This document shows, piece after piece, positions 1 through 12,548 of a stretch of DNA of 64,000 nt. The stretch is taken from the NCBI GenBank assembly GCA_024509875.1, contig JAMPIV010000581.1, forward strand, positions 1,054,501 through 1,118,500, given 5' to 3'. Positions within the stretch are counted from its first letter, which is position 1. Every line of letters begins with the position of its first letter. The position numbers were made by a program, and so were the translations under genes. The notes beneath the pieces are model-generated. The model was not told where the DNA came from and did no database searches. It worked only from the letters and a program-made list of their open reading frames with translations. This stretch comes from Oreohelix idahoensis (taxonomy: Eukaryota; Mollusca; Gastropoda; Stylommatophora; Oreohelicidae).

Positions 1-2149
1 TCTCTAGATGTTTCTGGGCTTCTGACTGACAGGATGCTCTTAGATCATTAGAATTTGCCATCTTATACATATGTAACTTGTTTGTGTTAGCTGATGATAT
101 TGTATATTAGTATAGTATAGCGAATTAGATAGTATTATATTAGTATATGATGTAACCTCTTTATGATAATATGTTGGTTCATCGTTATGCACCATTGCAT
201 TACTATATTGTTCGTATACTTTTGAGTTTTGAAATGATGAACGTATTACTATGGTAATGATTATACTATATTTACTTGATTAATTATTGCGATTTATTTC
301 AATATTGTACTTTTTGAGAAATATGAAGACATGATAGAATGTATTTTTTCTGGCATTGTAATGTTTTTGCTTTGCCCGGCGCATGATTGTGCGCTAGGGG
401 ATATCTGTGTACGATATTAGTACTTTGAGATGATTTTTTTTTCCTGAGGTTATGGTGTATTTTTTCCTCACCCGGCGCTTGATTGTGCGTCACCTATAGA
501 TATGTATAACGGTGTTGTTTATTTTGATGTCCATTATGAGCTCATTATCTGTTACTCCATGAGCGTATTAACTTGGTTGTCATGCACAACAGGCTATTTT
601 TTTTACATGATAGCTAATTACTTATTCTTTGATTTAGATTGTCAATGTTTTTTGTAATGGATGCTAATGTACTATAATGGTGTTCATTTATATAATTCAT
701 TGTTTTATGTAATTGTTTTTCCCTGATATGTCAATGTTTTCTTTATTCTTGTAGCATGGCTTCCTTTCTTTACTGCTCATTCCTCTTGTATTTCATCTGT
801 TCTTTTCACTGTTTTAATGTCATGGCTAGTCTATACGTCATATGTCTGCATATTTCTTTGAAGTTGATGTACTTCGTATGCTTATCACTTTACTTTCCTA
901 TACTTCACTTCGTTTGAACTTTACTCGTAATTTTTATCCTTCTTTGGTTCATGTTGTAAACAGGACTTTACATAGTGTGAGTCTTATGTGTGGAGATTAG
1001 TAATTTATCGACCTCTATATTTTTCTTTGATGCATTTTGTAAAAAAAAACGATTTTATCATTTTTTTCCCGCCAGGAGGCGGTGTAGACTGTTAAGTCTC
1101 ATTTCAGTCCTGTTTTGGTCTAGGGGAGTTTAACATTAAAATACTTGTATGTGCAGGCCGAATTGTTGGTTAGCTCCCTTGAGTAGCTGTTAGTGTGTTT
1201 TAAAAATATATGGTCACGAACCTTCGTGAATGTTCTAGAAACAGAATGGCCTAGAACGTGGGTGAACGGAATTCATCGCAAGCGCTGAAATCGCGCTGAG
1301 ATGAATTTGTACTGCGCGGTTTTTTGAGCGAGGGAATTTTTCGAGACATTCGAATGCTGAGATAGCTTAGAGAAGGGACTGACGATTATGGTCAGTGTGT
1401 CCCGATATAGAGAATTGTTTTGGTGAAAAGGATTTTGATATTTCCTAAGATTTCACAAAGCCGTGGATATAAAGGCTTGAATATATTCTGAAGAATGGTC
1501 GTTGTCAAAGATTTTTTTCGGGCCACGGATAGGCCGTTACGTTTGATAATCTCCGATGAGGGAGATTTGTGAAGGTCCACAGATTATTATTAAAGGGAAG
1601 GTGTTTTTCTCCCATTAGTTATGTTGAGTCTGACGATATAGATATTATTACACTGCGATAGGCAGTTCGCTTTATTGTAGGGATAATTTGGGCCAGGAAA
1701 CTTTATCATTATGAACTGCCGTACTTATACAGCTGTTGTGCCTGGGATTTTGTATGCTATGCACTTAACTACTTATGAATTTGGTGCTTTTGAGATATGT
1801 CATATGTTGCTGTGTACTGTACCTGTGACAATGTACTTAGTGGTGTCCTCGTGACTGTGGAGTATTAAAAACAGTGTAGAATGATTAGAAGTTTCAACCT
1901 CTTCCTGACTCCTGCATGTACGTTGGTGTGTGTGTGACTATTGTTGACTTTCGTTAGAACTACATGCATTCGCGTTCACTGATGTCTATACACCCACACA
2001 CCTGGTCGGCCACCTGTAAGCCCGACGAATGCTGATTTGCCTTCATCAGCGCACCTACCTTAACAGAACATTTATTAGCTGTAAGTACCCGGCGTTGCCC
2101 GGAGGTCTCTCACCCTTCAACACCACCCAGCAGTAGCAGAGGATTTATC
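1..2149. other. AT-rich non-coding stretch
   Basis: I see no gene here. The only structure noted is a short diverged duplication: the motif CCCGGCGC(A/T)TGATTGTGCG occurs at about 375 and again at about 471, 96 bases apart, in T-rich context. At about 2089 a short CCGGCGTTGCCCG motif resembles sequence in the leader of the Gypsy element near 62690 and 62745, so it may be a relic repeat end. The open frames here are short and look like nothing known. Confidence 0.5.
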
Positions 2150-2212
2150 AGTTATTATAAATCCACACTGCAGTGGTGTAACCACAATAAATGGTTACTG
2201 ACAGCTGGGGGC
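2150..2212. repeat. Dispersed repeat, copy 1 (matches 5389-5440)
   Basis: About 55 bases around a CACTGCAGTGGTGTAACC core followed by ACAATAAATGG recur at 5389-5440 with a few substitutions (CATTGCAGTGGTATAACC). The copies lie in the same orientation 3.2 kb apart. They may be remnants of one transposon family or the ends of a larger repeat unit. No coding content. Confidence 0.55.
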
Positions 2213-3120
2213 TGTATCATGTTCTTTTGTGAGCCTAAAGACCTTGGGGCCAATATTTTATAGTATACAAGGCTAGTTGTTTATATGCACACATATATTT
2301 AGAAGTTTACAGTAGCGTGTGTTCACGTCTCCATTTCTTCAAGTTTTTACGGCAGTGTGTTTGCTTTCCGGTGTATTCGGTAGCACTGAACTGTTTTGGT
2401 ATGGGTGTTGACCCGTCGCGGTATTTGACCCAGTTTGATAAGAGTGCACAGTGAAAGTTTATCGGTGACATTTAGGGTGTTCAATGTTGTTTTGGAAGGT
2501 TTACTTTTGTGCTAGGGTGTTCAAGTATTGATAGGACGAGTGTCACAATTGACAGAGTAAAGTTACACTAAAAGTTCACTCCGAAACGTAGAACTGAACA
2601 CGCTGCAGGAACGTCATAGGGAGGCATGTAAACATTACACACATCCCCGTGTCACCGATTACAGGTCATGAGTGACACAAAACTGTCTGTCAATAACAGA
2701 GGCGTTGCCGATTACAGGTCACGATCGACACAAAAACTGTAGAAGATTCGCCTTTGTTTCTTAATACAAGCCACGCCGACATAGGGCTATTCATTGCTCT
2801 TATAACGCGACATCGTGGTCATTACGCCCGATAATCTGGGCACCAAATGATAAATCCGTTCTTTTTAGAACTGGCCACCACTGATAAAGTAACAGTTTTA
2901 TAAGGGTCACCACTGATAAAGTAAGGCTCAGTTAACAATGCTGATAAAGATATCCCAGGGTAATTGGTACTGTTAAAGTATGGTTGGTAAGAGTATATCT
3001 CCGTTGAAGTGATTAACCTGTTGTAGTACATGCGCCCACACAGAGCAGATGTTAAATGTTAAGATTTCTTAGTTGTAAGGCCACTGTGTATCATGACGCG
3101 AATGTTGTAGGAATACGATC
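2213..3120. other. Non-coding stretch with a two-copy 53-bp duplication
   Basis: No gene is supported. CCGATTACAGGTCA followed by (G/C)GACACAAAA occurs at about 2656 and again at about 2709, a 53-bp tandem duplication. The phrase CACTGATAAAGTAA also recurs at about 2878 and 2910. The stretch therefore shows local duplication but no recognisable element. Confidence 0.45.
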
Positions 3121-3124
3121 CAAA

Positions 3125-3365
3125 ATAACTGGAAACCACCAGAACGACTGCTGACAATCGCAGTACTGATAGTTATAAGACCTCCAAACACATTACATCT
3201 TAGCTCTAGTTAATCCATCACGAAGACTGCTTTCAATCGCAGTACTGATAGTTATAAGACCTCCAAATACATTACGTATTAGCGCTAGTTAATCCACCAA
3301 GAAGACTGCTTTCAATCGCAGTACTGATAGTTATAAGGTCTCCAAATACATTACATCTTAGCGAT
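3125..3365. repeat. 79-bp tandem repeat, three copies
   Basis: The phrase CAGTACTGATAGTTATAAG starts at 3161, 3240 and 3319, an exact 79-bp period. Each copy continues through CTCCAAA(C/T)ACATTAC and TTAGC(T/G)CTAGTTAATCCA. Copies differ by a few substitutions. The array is too short to be satellite DNA and may be internal structure of a transposon. Confidence 0.8.
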
Positions 3366-5388
3366 TTCTCATAAGACTGCACACCCGGCAGTTTGCAGTA
3401 ATCTCGCCTACTCTCCAAGACCTTAGGAACATCTCATTAAATAAAGTTCTCGTATCTGCAGATAATTGCTCATAAATAGGCAAATAATAGACAATGATGC
3501 CTTTACCGAAATCCACAGGTACACCTAAATAATCAACATCTTTCCCGAACACTACTCTGGGAACACACACAAGGCACAGGGCTGACTATCCAGTCAACGC
3601 CCAAACTTAGACTCCTCTCAGACTGCCACGGGAACACACTTCTCCCACTAAAACAGTCACCGGAGTCGGCTGTTCACGGACTACCCGTGAGCTATTCACA
3701 GCCGGCCGAAACCAGTATAGAATAACTAACTGACTAGCGCTCACGACGCTTTCTGTACACTCTGTTTTCTAACATATAAATGTTTAAACAACTCACTATC
3801 AAACAAGCCAACAAGTGCCACAACCCTGAATTCACACTGTACAATCAGCATAGTACGGATCACTTCCCTTTTCACCTTAACAGGTCCGCTATATCCCCAC
3901 GAGTGCTAGCAGGCGCACACTCAGATGTGCGTTTAATGAGGTCGCGCCGGTTAGGTTCGTTGAGGTATTGTCAATGCGAGACAATACCAAGGTTGCACGA
4001 GTTACTTTCGCGAATAGGTGGGGTGGGCGCGATGCAGTCAGGTGGAAACACGTGTCGTTGCTTCATAACCACCTACCTATAGTCGAGCAATAGCATGGGA
4101 TAGGTATTGGGTTTCGCGGTCAGTTAGGGTGTTTCGGTGAACGCGAACCGAAAGTAGAGTCTGAACCACTCCACCAGTTATGTTATACTAATTAAATGAG
4201 TACATAATGTAGTATAGGATGCTTTGTCCAGGTTATAAGGTTGGTGTAAGGTCAGGAACGTCCGGTGGGAGGTGTTTTACATGTGATAGTAGCTAGCAAG
4301 TAATTGCAACCACGTTAGAGATGTTTTGTGTACTTTAAGGGCAATGTTTAGCTATGCTATGCTATGCTTATGAATGTCATGGATTATGGCGCCATAAAGG
4401 CAATTTAATATGTTTAAACCTTGTTACGAAAGAATGTTTGTGCTATCTGGATATCAACTATAATGTGTGCTGATGTAAGAGTTGCTATCAGTGTACAGCG
4501 CACTGGGTTATGGTTGACCAGGGGTGGATAGTCGTTGTCATTTTTCACGACTGCCAGAACCTTGCGTAACCTATTTCATACTCACGTTGTTTTTGTTGAT
4601 GGTTGGAGAATGCAGTAACGACAATGGTATTGGAGAACTATGGCACTCTTTGTTCATAGGAAGTTATGCTGTTAGTGGCATACGGTCGTCCAGACTCCTT
4701 CAGGGGATCGGGCGATGCTTCCTCCGGATGGAAGAAAACTTCGTTTTCTTTTTTAAGGGGGGTGGGGGTGTGGATGTCAGAGCGCTATTCTGCAGTGCAT
4801 CTTAAGTATTGCGGTCGTCGTTAGGTCACTCGGAAAGGCCGAGGTTATCCGAAACGGTGGGTCATGTGACTACCGGAAGTCGGCAAATAAGCCCAAAGTT
4901 TGGCAGTCAGAAACTAGCCTTGCGTTCAGAGAGGACGGACATTTTTTTTCATTTGCCAGCAAGATTGCTGTATGGTTCATATTGTAGACAATTTAATCGA
5001 GTGCTTGCCATCTTTCGGACCTGGGGGATAAGTACGTTGTAATGCTAGAGCAGTGTATTGTCTAGTTCGAATTATCTACAGGCCGGAGTTTAATAAGATG
5101 TCTATGATTTGTGAGTGTTTCATTTCCATAGTTTTGCCGCTCAAGTGAGCGATATTCATTGCAGTGGTTTTCAGTGTAAGGCGTACTGTCGTGTATGATG
5201 CTGATAGGATAAGCTGCTAAAGCAAGTTTTCAGTGGCATTTCATTATTGTATTTGATGCGTTCATTGGCCGTGTGAGGCCTTATTGTATTGTGAATATTA
5301 TTAAAGACCTGTTAAAGATGTTCATTTCTATTGCCAGCCATTGGTGTGTGGTATACTCTTTGATGAACGAGCCTTATTATAAATAATA
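3366..5388. other. Non-coding stretch, nothing recognised
   Basis: Several 70-100 codon open frames exist on both strands, but none shows a domain, signal peptide or splice-site context I recognise. GC is somewhat higher than in the first 2 kb. No terminal repeats or long direct repeats were noticed. Confidence 0.4.
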
Positions 5389-5440
5389 TTATAAATCCAC
5401 ATTGCAGTGGTATAACCACAATAAATGGCTCCTGACAAGC
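5389..5440. repeat. Dispersed repeat, copy 2 (matches 2150-2212)
   Basis: Second copy of the repeat at 2150-2212, in the same orientation, with ATAAATCCACATTGCAGTGG at its core. The two copies bracket about 3.2 kb of sequence that has no recognisable coding capacity. Confidence 0.55.
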
Positions 5441-7299
5441 CCTACCTGAGTGAGAGCGTGGGCTAGTGAGTCATTCTTGTTGATAGACGGTCAGATACGT
5501 TGACGTCACACTGAGTACATTTTTCCGCCGGGCAGGAGGCTTCGCGAGGAATTTACGTTCTTTGATCTCCTCTTTCCCCCCCCCCCCCCGCCCCTTTCCG
5601 TTTCATAAAGGATAATGACTTATCGTCGTTTGATTAACGATTAGTCAGATGTTAAGATAATGTTATGATGCTTAACGGGAAGCTCTGACGATTGGTTTCG
5701 ATCTTTAAGTAATGTAACAATCATTAGATTACGACAAAATAGTGTAGAAGCGGTTTATTGGAGGCAATTCTAGAAGCTATGACTCACCGCGTCTGTCTTG
5801 CATCAAAATATTGGCACTTAAATATACAGGGCCAAATTATTAGTCGGCGCTCACAAGTCCTGGATTATCATTGCCTTGAATAGTGTCAGTCATAAATTCA
5901 GTCTGCCTGGTTGGTGGATATTGTGATTAAGTCTGGGTATATACGAAGTCTTAATATTGATGGTGTATGAATTTTTGCTAAAGGAATTTAACAAGTCAGA
6001 GTAGGCTTTCTGCTGGGATTTTATTTTATTTTTGTCTGTAGTTTGCGATCAATTACCTGACTTCGTGGTAATCATACGAAGAATAGCCAGGGTAGTTCGT
6101 TGTAAAAAGTTTGGTGGTATTATTAATTAATCTATCTCTATATGAATTTAGGACCTACGGCTGGTGTAGTATGGTGTAATATATTAAGAGTACCAGACTA
6201 TGTTATGACAACTTTGAAGATAATAGTATATGAACTCGGGAGTTTTGTTTAACTAAAGTGGCCATGGGTATTTAAGTTTGTTATCGGTGATAAAAACGAG
6301 TGGTGAAGGACGTTTAGTATTATGATATGGGGTATGCAGTTGTGTGTAGATATTTGGGATATTTTGATAACCCTCAATGGGTTGCCTTTTAATATAAGAA
6401 TAGTGCTGGAAATTATTTAAGTAAAAGTTATTTTATCGGGATACAGCGAAGCGGTGTTTTGGGTAACTGACTCGGTCACAACCTGGCCTCATAAGCAATC
6501 AAATCAGCCCGCGTCTGTGTTAAGCGTAATAGACAACCTGTTGTCAGTGAAAAAGAGAGGGGAAGGGGTCAGCTCTCAAGTCTGGCCCGAGGGCAGAAAC
6601 AGGGTAAAGCATGAGGGCTTGTATTGAGTGCAGATTTATTATGGCATGGGAAAGCGGGGTGTAGGTAAATCTTTGGTTGTTAATGTGTTTGAATCATGTA
6701 ACTTGTGAAGTTGTGTATATGAGTTGTTATTTTGTTTTACAGCGATTCTAGGCGTTGTAGGTCCCTAAGCCTTCTCAGAGAGGGAGGCAAGAGACATCAG
6801 TGTAATTGAGAAAAAACTGGGGTACGCGCAAAGTAACGCGCTCCCCTAATTACGTCTGCAATACGTAGAACCATTGATAATTCTGACGTGAGGAAACATA
6901 TATCTCAGCGCGGAATTGCCTAGAAATTGGAGCTCTTAGCTTGTACGGCCGAATACAGAACAGGCTACGTTGCCTGGCATTGTTTACATACTGCCACAAT
7001 AAAGCATAGGCCATAACCCAAAGCGGTTTAAATCGTCGTTTGTGTGTGAAGAATTTAGTTGCCATCATCATTGCTAGATCTACAGCCAGAAGCAAAAATG
7101 GATAGTCACCAAGGGCCCCTTCATCCGTTATTCTGGAGAGGAGAGAGGGAAATCATAGCTTTCTAAATGCGACCGGGAAGAGATACCTGACAAAGTGTAA
7201 CGCAGCTGAGCCTCAGACGAAGGCGATAGCGTCAGGAAGGCACTGAACTGAAGTAGAGGTGAGAGAGTAGAGTTAGATAATACTTAGAGGAGAGCCTCT
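5441..7299. other. Non-coding stretch with a poly-C tract
   Basis: No gene seen. A C-rich homopolymer occupies about 5576-5594. Homopolymers of C or G also occur at 13195, 20799 and 31987, which are places where assembly length may be unreliable. Confidence 0.4.
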
Positions 7300-7835
7300 G
7301 AGTTAGTTCTGCAGAATTCAGTGGAGTAGGATTTTGTAATGTATAAGTTAGTTGTGTAGGAGCGCCTTAAGACATTTTAGTCAGATTAGTAAGTCTTCCT
7401 CTGATTGGTTAAACGGGACAGAGTGAAAAATAGTCTTGTAGTGTGTGGGACTCCACAGTGTAGTTAGTTAGTAATAGTAGTGTTCAGGTGGTAGTTGCTC
7501 TCACTTAGAGACTCCCGCCCGGTATATTTCTTTAACCATAGTTTTCGTGTAGGCGTGGTTAGATGTTTTTTGATAATTGTGTCATTTATTGTTTTGCCAT
7601 TTTTCCAGGTTGTGCGACCTTGCACGTTATTGTTGTTTTTTTCTCTGTGGTAAAGATTGTTTTGTTTAATAAACTATAAAATGTGCTCTGGATCAGTTTG
7701 TCTTTCACTATACTGTATTCTTTAACTGTACAGTAGTGTCTGTGGCTAGTAATTAGTGCCTACCTTATCTCAAGGTGAGCGTGAGGTGGCGAGACAGTAG
7801 CTAATAAAACAAGTCACAAGTGGCGAGGGACAGTC
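7300..7835 (+). mobile_element. Possible LTR 3' end with primer-binding-like site
   Basis: An AATAAA at 7668-7673 is followed by a GT-rich segment. At 7812-7830 there is GTCACAAG then TGGCGAGGGA. A CA end, a two-base gap and TGGCGA is how the LTR end and primer-binding site of many Gypsy elements look. Only about 80 bases follow before a minisatellite, so any internal region is missing and no partner LTR is seen. The left limit is a guess. A chance resemblance is possible. Confidence 0.3.
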
Positions 7836-7911
7836 AATCTAGGTTTTCACCCTAGAAGCTATAAGTCTCATCCTCCACAGTCACTTTAACTCTCATCTTA
7901 ATCTATCTTCT

Positions 7912-8452
7912 CAGACTTTCCTCAAAACTGGTGTCTTGTCTCTTTACTCAGAGAGACTTTCCGCAAAACTGGTGTCTTGTCTCTTTACTCAGAGAGACTT
8001 TCCTCAAAACTGGTGTCTTGTCTCTTTACTCAGAGAGACTTTCCTCAAAACTGGTGTCTTGTCTCTTTACTCATACAGACTTTCCTCAAAACTGGTGTCT
8101 TGTCTCTTTACTCAGACAGAATTTCCTCAAAACTGGTGTCTTATCTCTTTACTCAGACAGACTTTCCTCAAAACTGGTGTCTTGTCTCTTTACTCAGACA
8201 GACTTTCCTCAAACCTGGTGTCTTGTCTCTTTGCTCAGATAGACTTTCCTCAAAACTAGTGTCTTGTTTCTGTACTCAGACAGACTTTCCTCAAAACTGG
8301 TGTCTTGTCTCTGTACTCAGACAGACTTTTCTCAAAACTGGTGTCTTGTCTTTTTAATCAGACTTTCCTCAAAACTGGTGTCTTGTCCTTGTACTCAGAC
8401 AGACTTTCCTCAAAACTGGTTTTGTCTCTGTACTCAGACAGACTCTTAATTA
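7912..8452. repeat. 41-bp minisatellite, about 13 copies
   Basis: The unit contains TTTCCTCAAAACTGGTGTC then TTGTCTCTTTACTCAGA. Because 41 is not a multiple of three, long overlapping open frames appear in all three plus frames with the same peptide phrases permuted. This shows the frames are by-products of the repeat and not genes. Later copies carry substitutions (CTGTACTCAGA) and small deletions. Confidence 0.93.
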
Positions 8453-8495
8453 AGCCATTTCGTGACAGCTCCTTAAGAAGCTGAAACATTATATT

Positions 8496-8618
<123 letters not shown>

Positions 8619-8794
8619 GTGCATGCAACACAAAGATAGTCCACATTCATCGCGTCAAACAAAATGTTACAGAAAACACTGTTGCAATAATAAATAAACA
8701 CGAGGGTGCATAGATACAAGATTCCTTAAAGGGAACCAGGAGTAGTTGGGGATTAGGCGAAAATGTGCAGGTAGCAACTGTTGTTATAGTAGAA

Positions 8795-8869
8795 GTAGTA
8801 CTAGTTGTAGTATTAGTAGAAGTAGCAGTAGTTGTAGTAGTAGTGGTAGTATTAGTAGTAGTAGTAGTG

Positions 8870-8934
<65 letters not shown>

Positions 8935-9002
8935 CGTAGTAGTAGTAGTAGTAGTAGTAGCAGTAGTAGCAGTAGTAGCAGCAGCAGCAGCAGGAGCAGC
9001 AG
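8795..9002. repeat. (TAG)n trinucleotide array ending in (CAG)n-like units
   Basis: Imperfect TAG/AGT units start near 8795, become nearly perfect around 8866-8930, and end in AGC units near 9000. The array reads as poly-Ser, poly-Val, poly-Thr or poly-Leu depending on frame and strand, which explains the low-complexity open frames here. Confidence 0.95.
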
Positions 9003-9470
9003 CAATAGTAGCTCCTTCATACATAATGGACTGTGGGAATGCGAACCTGAGTTGATAGCCCTCAGCTGCCTCTTTGCCTAGTGTTTCCTTTGGGCGTGTT
9101 CTGTTCTCTTCTGCTTTTCTGAAAGCGTTTCGAGCAATCTGAGGTCGCGATGTTGGCAGCTCCCCCCTCCCCTCCCCATGTTACTGGATTTATGTCCAGT
9201 GCCGTCATGTCTCTCTTGCACACATCTTTGAATATCAACTGTTCTTTTGCCATCGACCAGAAACAACGTATGATCAATAAATAATTATTTACTGCACAAC
9301 AAATTTTGACTTTTTGTATGTATGTGAAATTAAACCAAGTTAACCTTATTTTGTTTGGGCTGCTGAATAAGAAAATGGCCATTAAAACACCAGATTAGCT
9401 CTAGTTTTTTAAATATCTATAAAACAAGTTTTACACATTTACATATACAAACCAAATGATAATAATGCTC
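9003..9470. other. Non-coding spacer
   Basis: No gene or repeat recognised between the TAG array and the pseudogene to its right. Confidence 0.4.
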
Positions 9471-9474
9471 ATAG

Positions 9475-10361
9475 CGGAATTGATTCCCAGCGACGCCTTT
9501 TTGCCTGTCGCTTGTAATGAGTTTCTGGAGCATCTCTCACAAGGGTCCAAAATAGTCTGCTAGCATTGCTGCATTAGATTTCCCTTGGTATCTTTTTTTT
9601 TGAGGGTAGTAATGTCCTGATGAAATCGTTCCCATACTCGTCACCGACAGCACCGCAATTAGCCAGGAAAAATCCAGATGAGAGTGTAAAAAGTGTAATT
9701 TCAAAGACATGTTGCACCCTACTCTCGTAGCGCTGCAAGAGGGTTTCTACAAGCTCCTGGTAATTGTTAGCCTTATTGTTTCCTAGAAAGTTTGTGGCCA
9801 CTTGCTGGAAAGAATTCAAAGCTAACTTTTCATCCCCTGTGAGGATATCATCAAAGCGCTGATCTCGGAAGAGCTGACGTATCTGTGGACCGACAAATTC
9901 ACCTTCTTTGATTATGGCCTCACTGAGTCTTGGGAATTTATCACGAAGGTATAAAAAAACTGCCCCGTTTCGATCCATGGCCTTTACAAAATTCTTCATT
10001 AATCCAAGTTTGATGTGGAGAGGAGGGAGCAAGATATTGTGGGATTCTACGAGTGGTTCGTTAAGTACATTCATTTTCACAGGTTCAAGTGATTGTCGTT
10101 GTGGCCGTCCGGTTTCTTATAGTGGGAAGTCTTGGCACGGCTGTCCCACAGACAGAGGAAACAGCAAAACTTTGTGTAACCCTGCTGTAGCCCCATCAAG
10201 ATGGCAATGACCTTCATGTCACCACAAATCTGCCACTTATACTTGTCATAGTTGATGGTGTGTAACAGTTGTTTCATGTTGTACGTTTATGTCAAGTGGA
10301 CTGCATACCCAAGTGGAACAGATGGTAAACAGCTACCATTATGGGGCAGCACAACTTTTAA
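9475..10361 (-). pseudogene. C-terminal part of a conserved invertebrate protein family, decayed
   Basis: Translated minus-strand blocks resemble a family of uncharacterised, often multi-copy invertebrate proteins. In order they are SVPLGYAVHL, then YKWQICGDMKVIAILMGLQ with a following FCCFLCLWDSRA (10277-10077), PLHIKLGLMKNFVKAMDRNG and FVGPQIRQLF (10080-9574), and a C-terminal segment with LADYF near 9550-9530. The frame changes between 10080 and 10077, again near the NCGAVGDEYG motif, and once more near 9525, so this copy is dead. The cysteine pair in FCCFLCLWDS suggests a zinc site. Function is unknown to me; a transposon-derived nuclease or transposase is possible because the family is repetitive. 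The N-terminal half continues at 12549-13018, across the piggyBac insertion. Confidence 0.65.
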
Positions 10362-12548
10362 CTCTCTTCAGACCTGATATTTTGTATCATTTTCTCATAC
10401 TCTGACATATCTGACTTCTAATGTTCCTTGATACATTATAATTTGAAGTCTACCCAAGAGTGTTATACATCAAATTGTTTGTAATTGAAGAGACTACCAT
10501 ATTTAGATGTAAAATTAATATTTTAAAAATTTATATTAATGCGAGTTTTAAAAAATTGAAGGAAAGTCAACAGGAAAAATACACAAAAATTATAAACATG
10601 ATATTTCACAAAGAAGAAAAAAATAAAGTATTATCAGAACAATTAACAACAGTCATATTTTATTGTAGTCTAACCATTTCTGCATTCCATGTTACATTTC
10701 CAAAACAATTCAACATTAAATAATAAAATTATGCAAATTTTTGAAATGTTACATAACTAGGCTTTTCCAAAAAAAATATTTTTTTTTTTAAATCTTCCAC
10801 TGAATACATTACAGTTATTTTAGGTAGCTGCAACATCTTAGCTAAAATAATGAAATATGACTTCAGTAGACATATTTCTAGTGTAACACTGTATGATCAC
10901 TAACACATAAGTAAAATCAGTTATGAGGGTGACATAATAAAGACTCAACACATCTTTATATACTTCCTACTAAGGCTTGTGGTATTCTGACAGACAATTC
11001 CTATCTGCATGAACACATTTTAAGAAAATATTACAAACTTTACATTTAAATTTGTATTTCAATCTTTACAATTTGATATCAAAGCTTACAACTTCTTTTT
11101 GTCTCTGTAAACTTGGGGTCCATTGTGTGCTGAGAAAAAACTTGTGGCTTTGAAGCGAGTAGTGCATCATCATACAAACTTATGTTCCCCAATTCCGGAT
11201 TAGTTCTTCTGTAAAATCTAGCTGACCATATCTAGCTGGTCTTCTACATTTGGGTGTTTTTTTCTGCTAGTCTTGAAATAAAATGTAAGCATCTACCATA
11301 GCAATATCCAGAAAATGAAAAGAAGAGTTTTCCAACATTTATTGGTCTTTCTCAAAACATTGTACTTGTTAATTGGCTGGTCACTCTTGTCCACTACTTT
11401 CATAACTAACTACAGTATAAGCTAAACCAAATGGTCCATTTGCAGTGATCCTACCTAAATAAACATCAAAGTATATCCACTAACAGCATCAGCAAGAACC
11501 CATAATTTCATCCCCCATTTTGTTGGCTTCTCTCTAATATACTGTCAAACAGGAAACACCCTTTTCTTATATATATTTTCTATTATTCTTTCATAAAATT
11601 ACAGTTTGAAGAAGTCAATGGGTCTCAAAAACTGCTTTGTATTTTCTCTGGTGCTTACCTCTGACAGTTGCAGACTGGAACCCTCTCAGGCGAAAAAGGT
11701 GGAGGGTTGGAAGGTGGGCCTTCATCAAGTCCATCATAACCAAAACATCTGCAAGAAGAACAATTTAAAATTAATTTTTACAGATCAACAATAGAATTCA
11801 AAGTTACAGTTTAGTGTACACAGGAAAATTGACACACATTACATTTTCCGTACAAAGGAATACTGTCAATCATAAAGTCATATGATGTAAATAATAATTT
11901 TTAAAAGCAGAGACACAGGGCAAATGAGGTCAGAAAAATCAGCTGATTCAGAAGTTACGTCAGATTCACTTTATATTTATTTCCTGGTGCCATGAGTTCT
12001 TTGTTAACTGTCTGAAAGGTGAAATATTTGTTTCTTTTTTTCAAAAACAAACAGAAAGCAGCTATACTGACTACAATAGCCCACTAAAACGACTGTTTTA
12101 CTACTTTTCAAAATCAGCTGTCATTTCGTTAACATTACCTTTACATGTACGGCTGGTGATCTGAGTTGTTCTGAGCTGTATTTTCACCATCCAACTCATC
12201 AGACGTTTCCAAGTCCTCTGAATAATCATCAAAACAGGAATCTACATCACTAGATGCATTGTAGTCATTTTCAGACTGCATTTTGTTTACGACCTGTTAA
12301 GTCGAGTTGATCGGAAAAAATCCAAAATGGCGGACGGACAAATTCGGTGTTTACGTTTTTCTGCGTGTAATTTCAAAGTCAAAATAAGTGAAAGCTGTAT
12401 ATTTTTTAGCACAAATATAATTTGTAACATGTATTCTTAATATAAAACATAGATTTGAAGTCAAAATTAAAAAATAAATGTCCTTTTTTTACTTCAAAAG
12501 TCATCGTATCGTTTGGAACGATTTTTTATATATCCGGTCTGAAGAGTG
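10362..12548 (-). mobile_element. piggyBac-type DNA transposon with TTAA duplication
   Basis: TTAA at 10358-10361 and TTAA at 12549-12552 flank terminal inverted repeats. The left end reads CTCTCTTCAGACCTGATAT and the right end, reverse-complemented, reads CACTCTTCAGACCGGATAT. TTAA target duplication is the hallmark of piggyBac elements. The element is 2187 bp, near the usual size, and holds degraded transposase sequence on the minus strand. It sits inside an older pseudogene whose reading frame joins across the TTAA, which dates the insertion after the pseudogene. Confidence 0.9.
11230..12281 (-). pseudogene. Degraded piggyBac transposase
   Basis: A minus-strand start at 12281 opens an acidic N-terminus of about 46 codons beginning MQSENDYNASSDVDSCF, typical of piggyBac/PGBD proteins. 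Its end, near 12144, lies beside GTAAAG. A second block near 11750-11660 has an upstream TTGCAG and a downstream GTAAGC and reads GYDGLDEGPPSNPPPFS, which could be a spliced exon. Further in are PIDFFKL (about 11620), REKPTKWGMKLWVLADAVSG (about 11545-11480, a conserved PGBD block) and FHFLDIAMVDAYILFQ (about 11320-11275). Stops and frame changes separate these blocks, and much of the catalytic region is missing. It would act as the TTAA-specific transposase of the surrounding element if intact. Confidence 0.75.

Noticed and set aside
7931..8449. Overlapping 60-126 codon frames as small repeat proteins
   Set aside because: All three frames encode permuted versions of the same phrases because of the 41-bp minisatellite.
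8647..9081. Poly-Ser, poly-Thr, poly-Val and poly-Leu frames
   Set aside because: Readings of the TAG trinucleotide array in different frames and strands.
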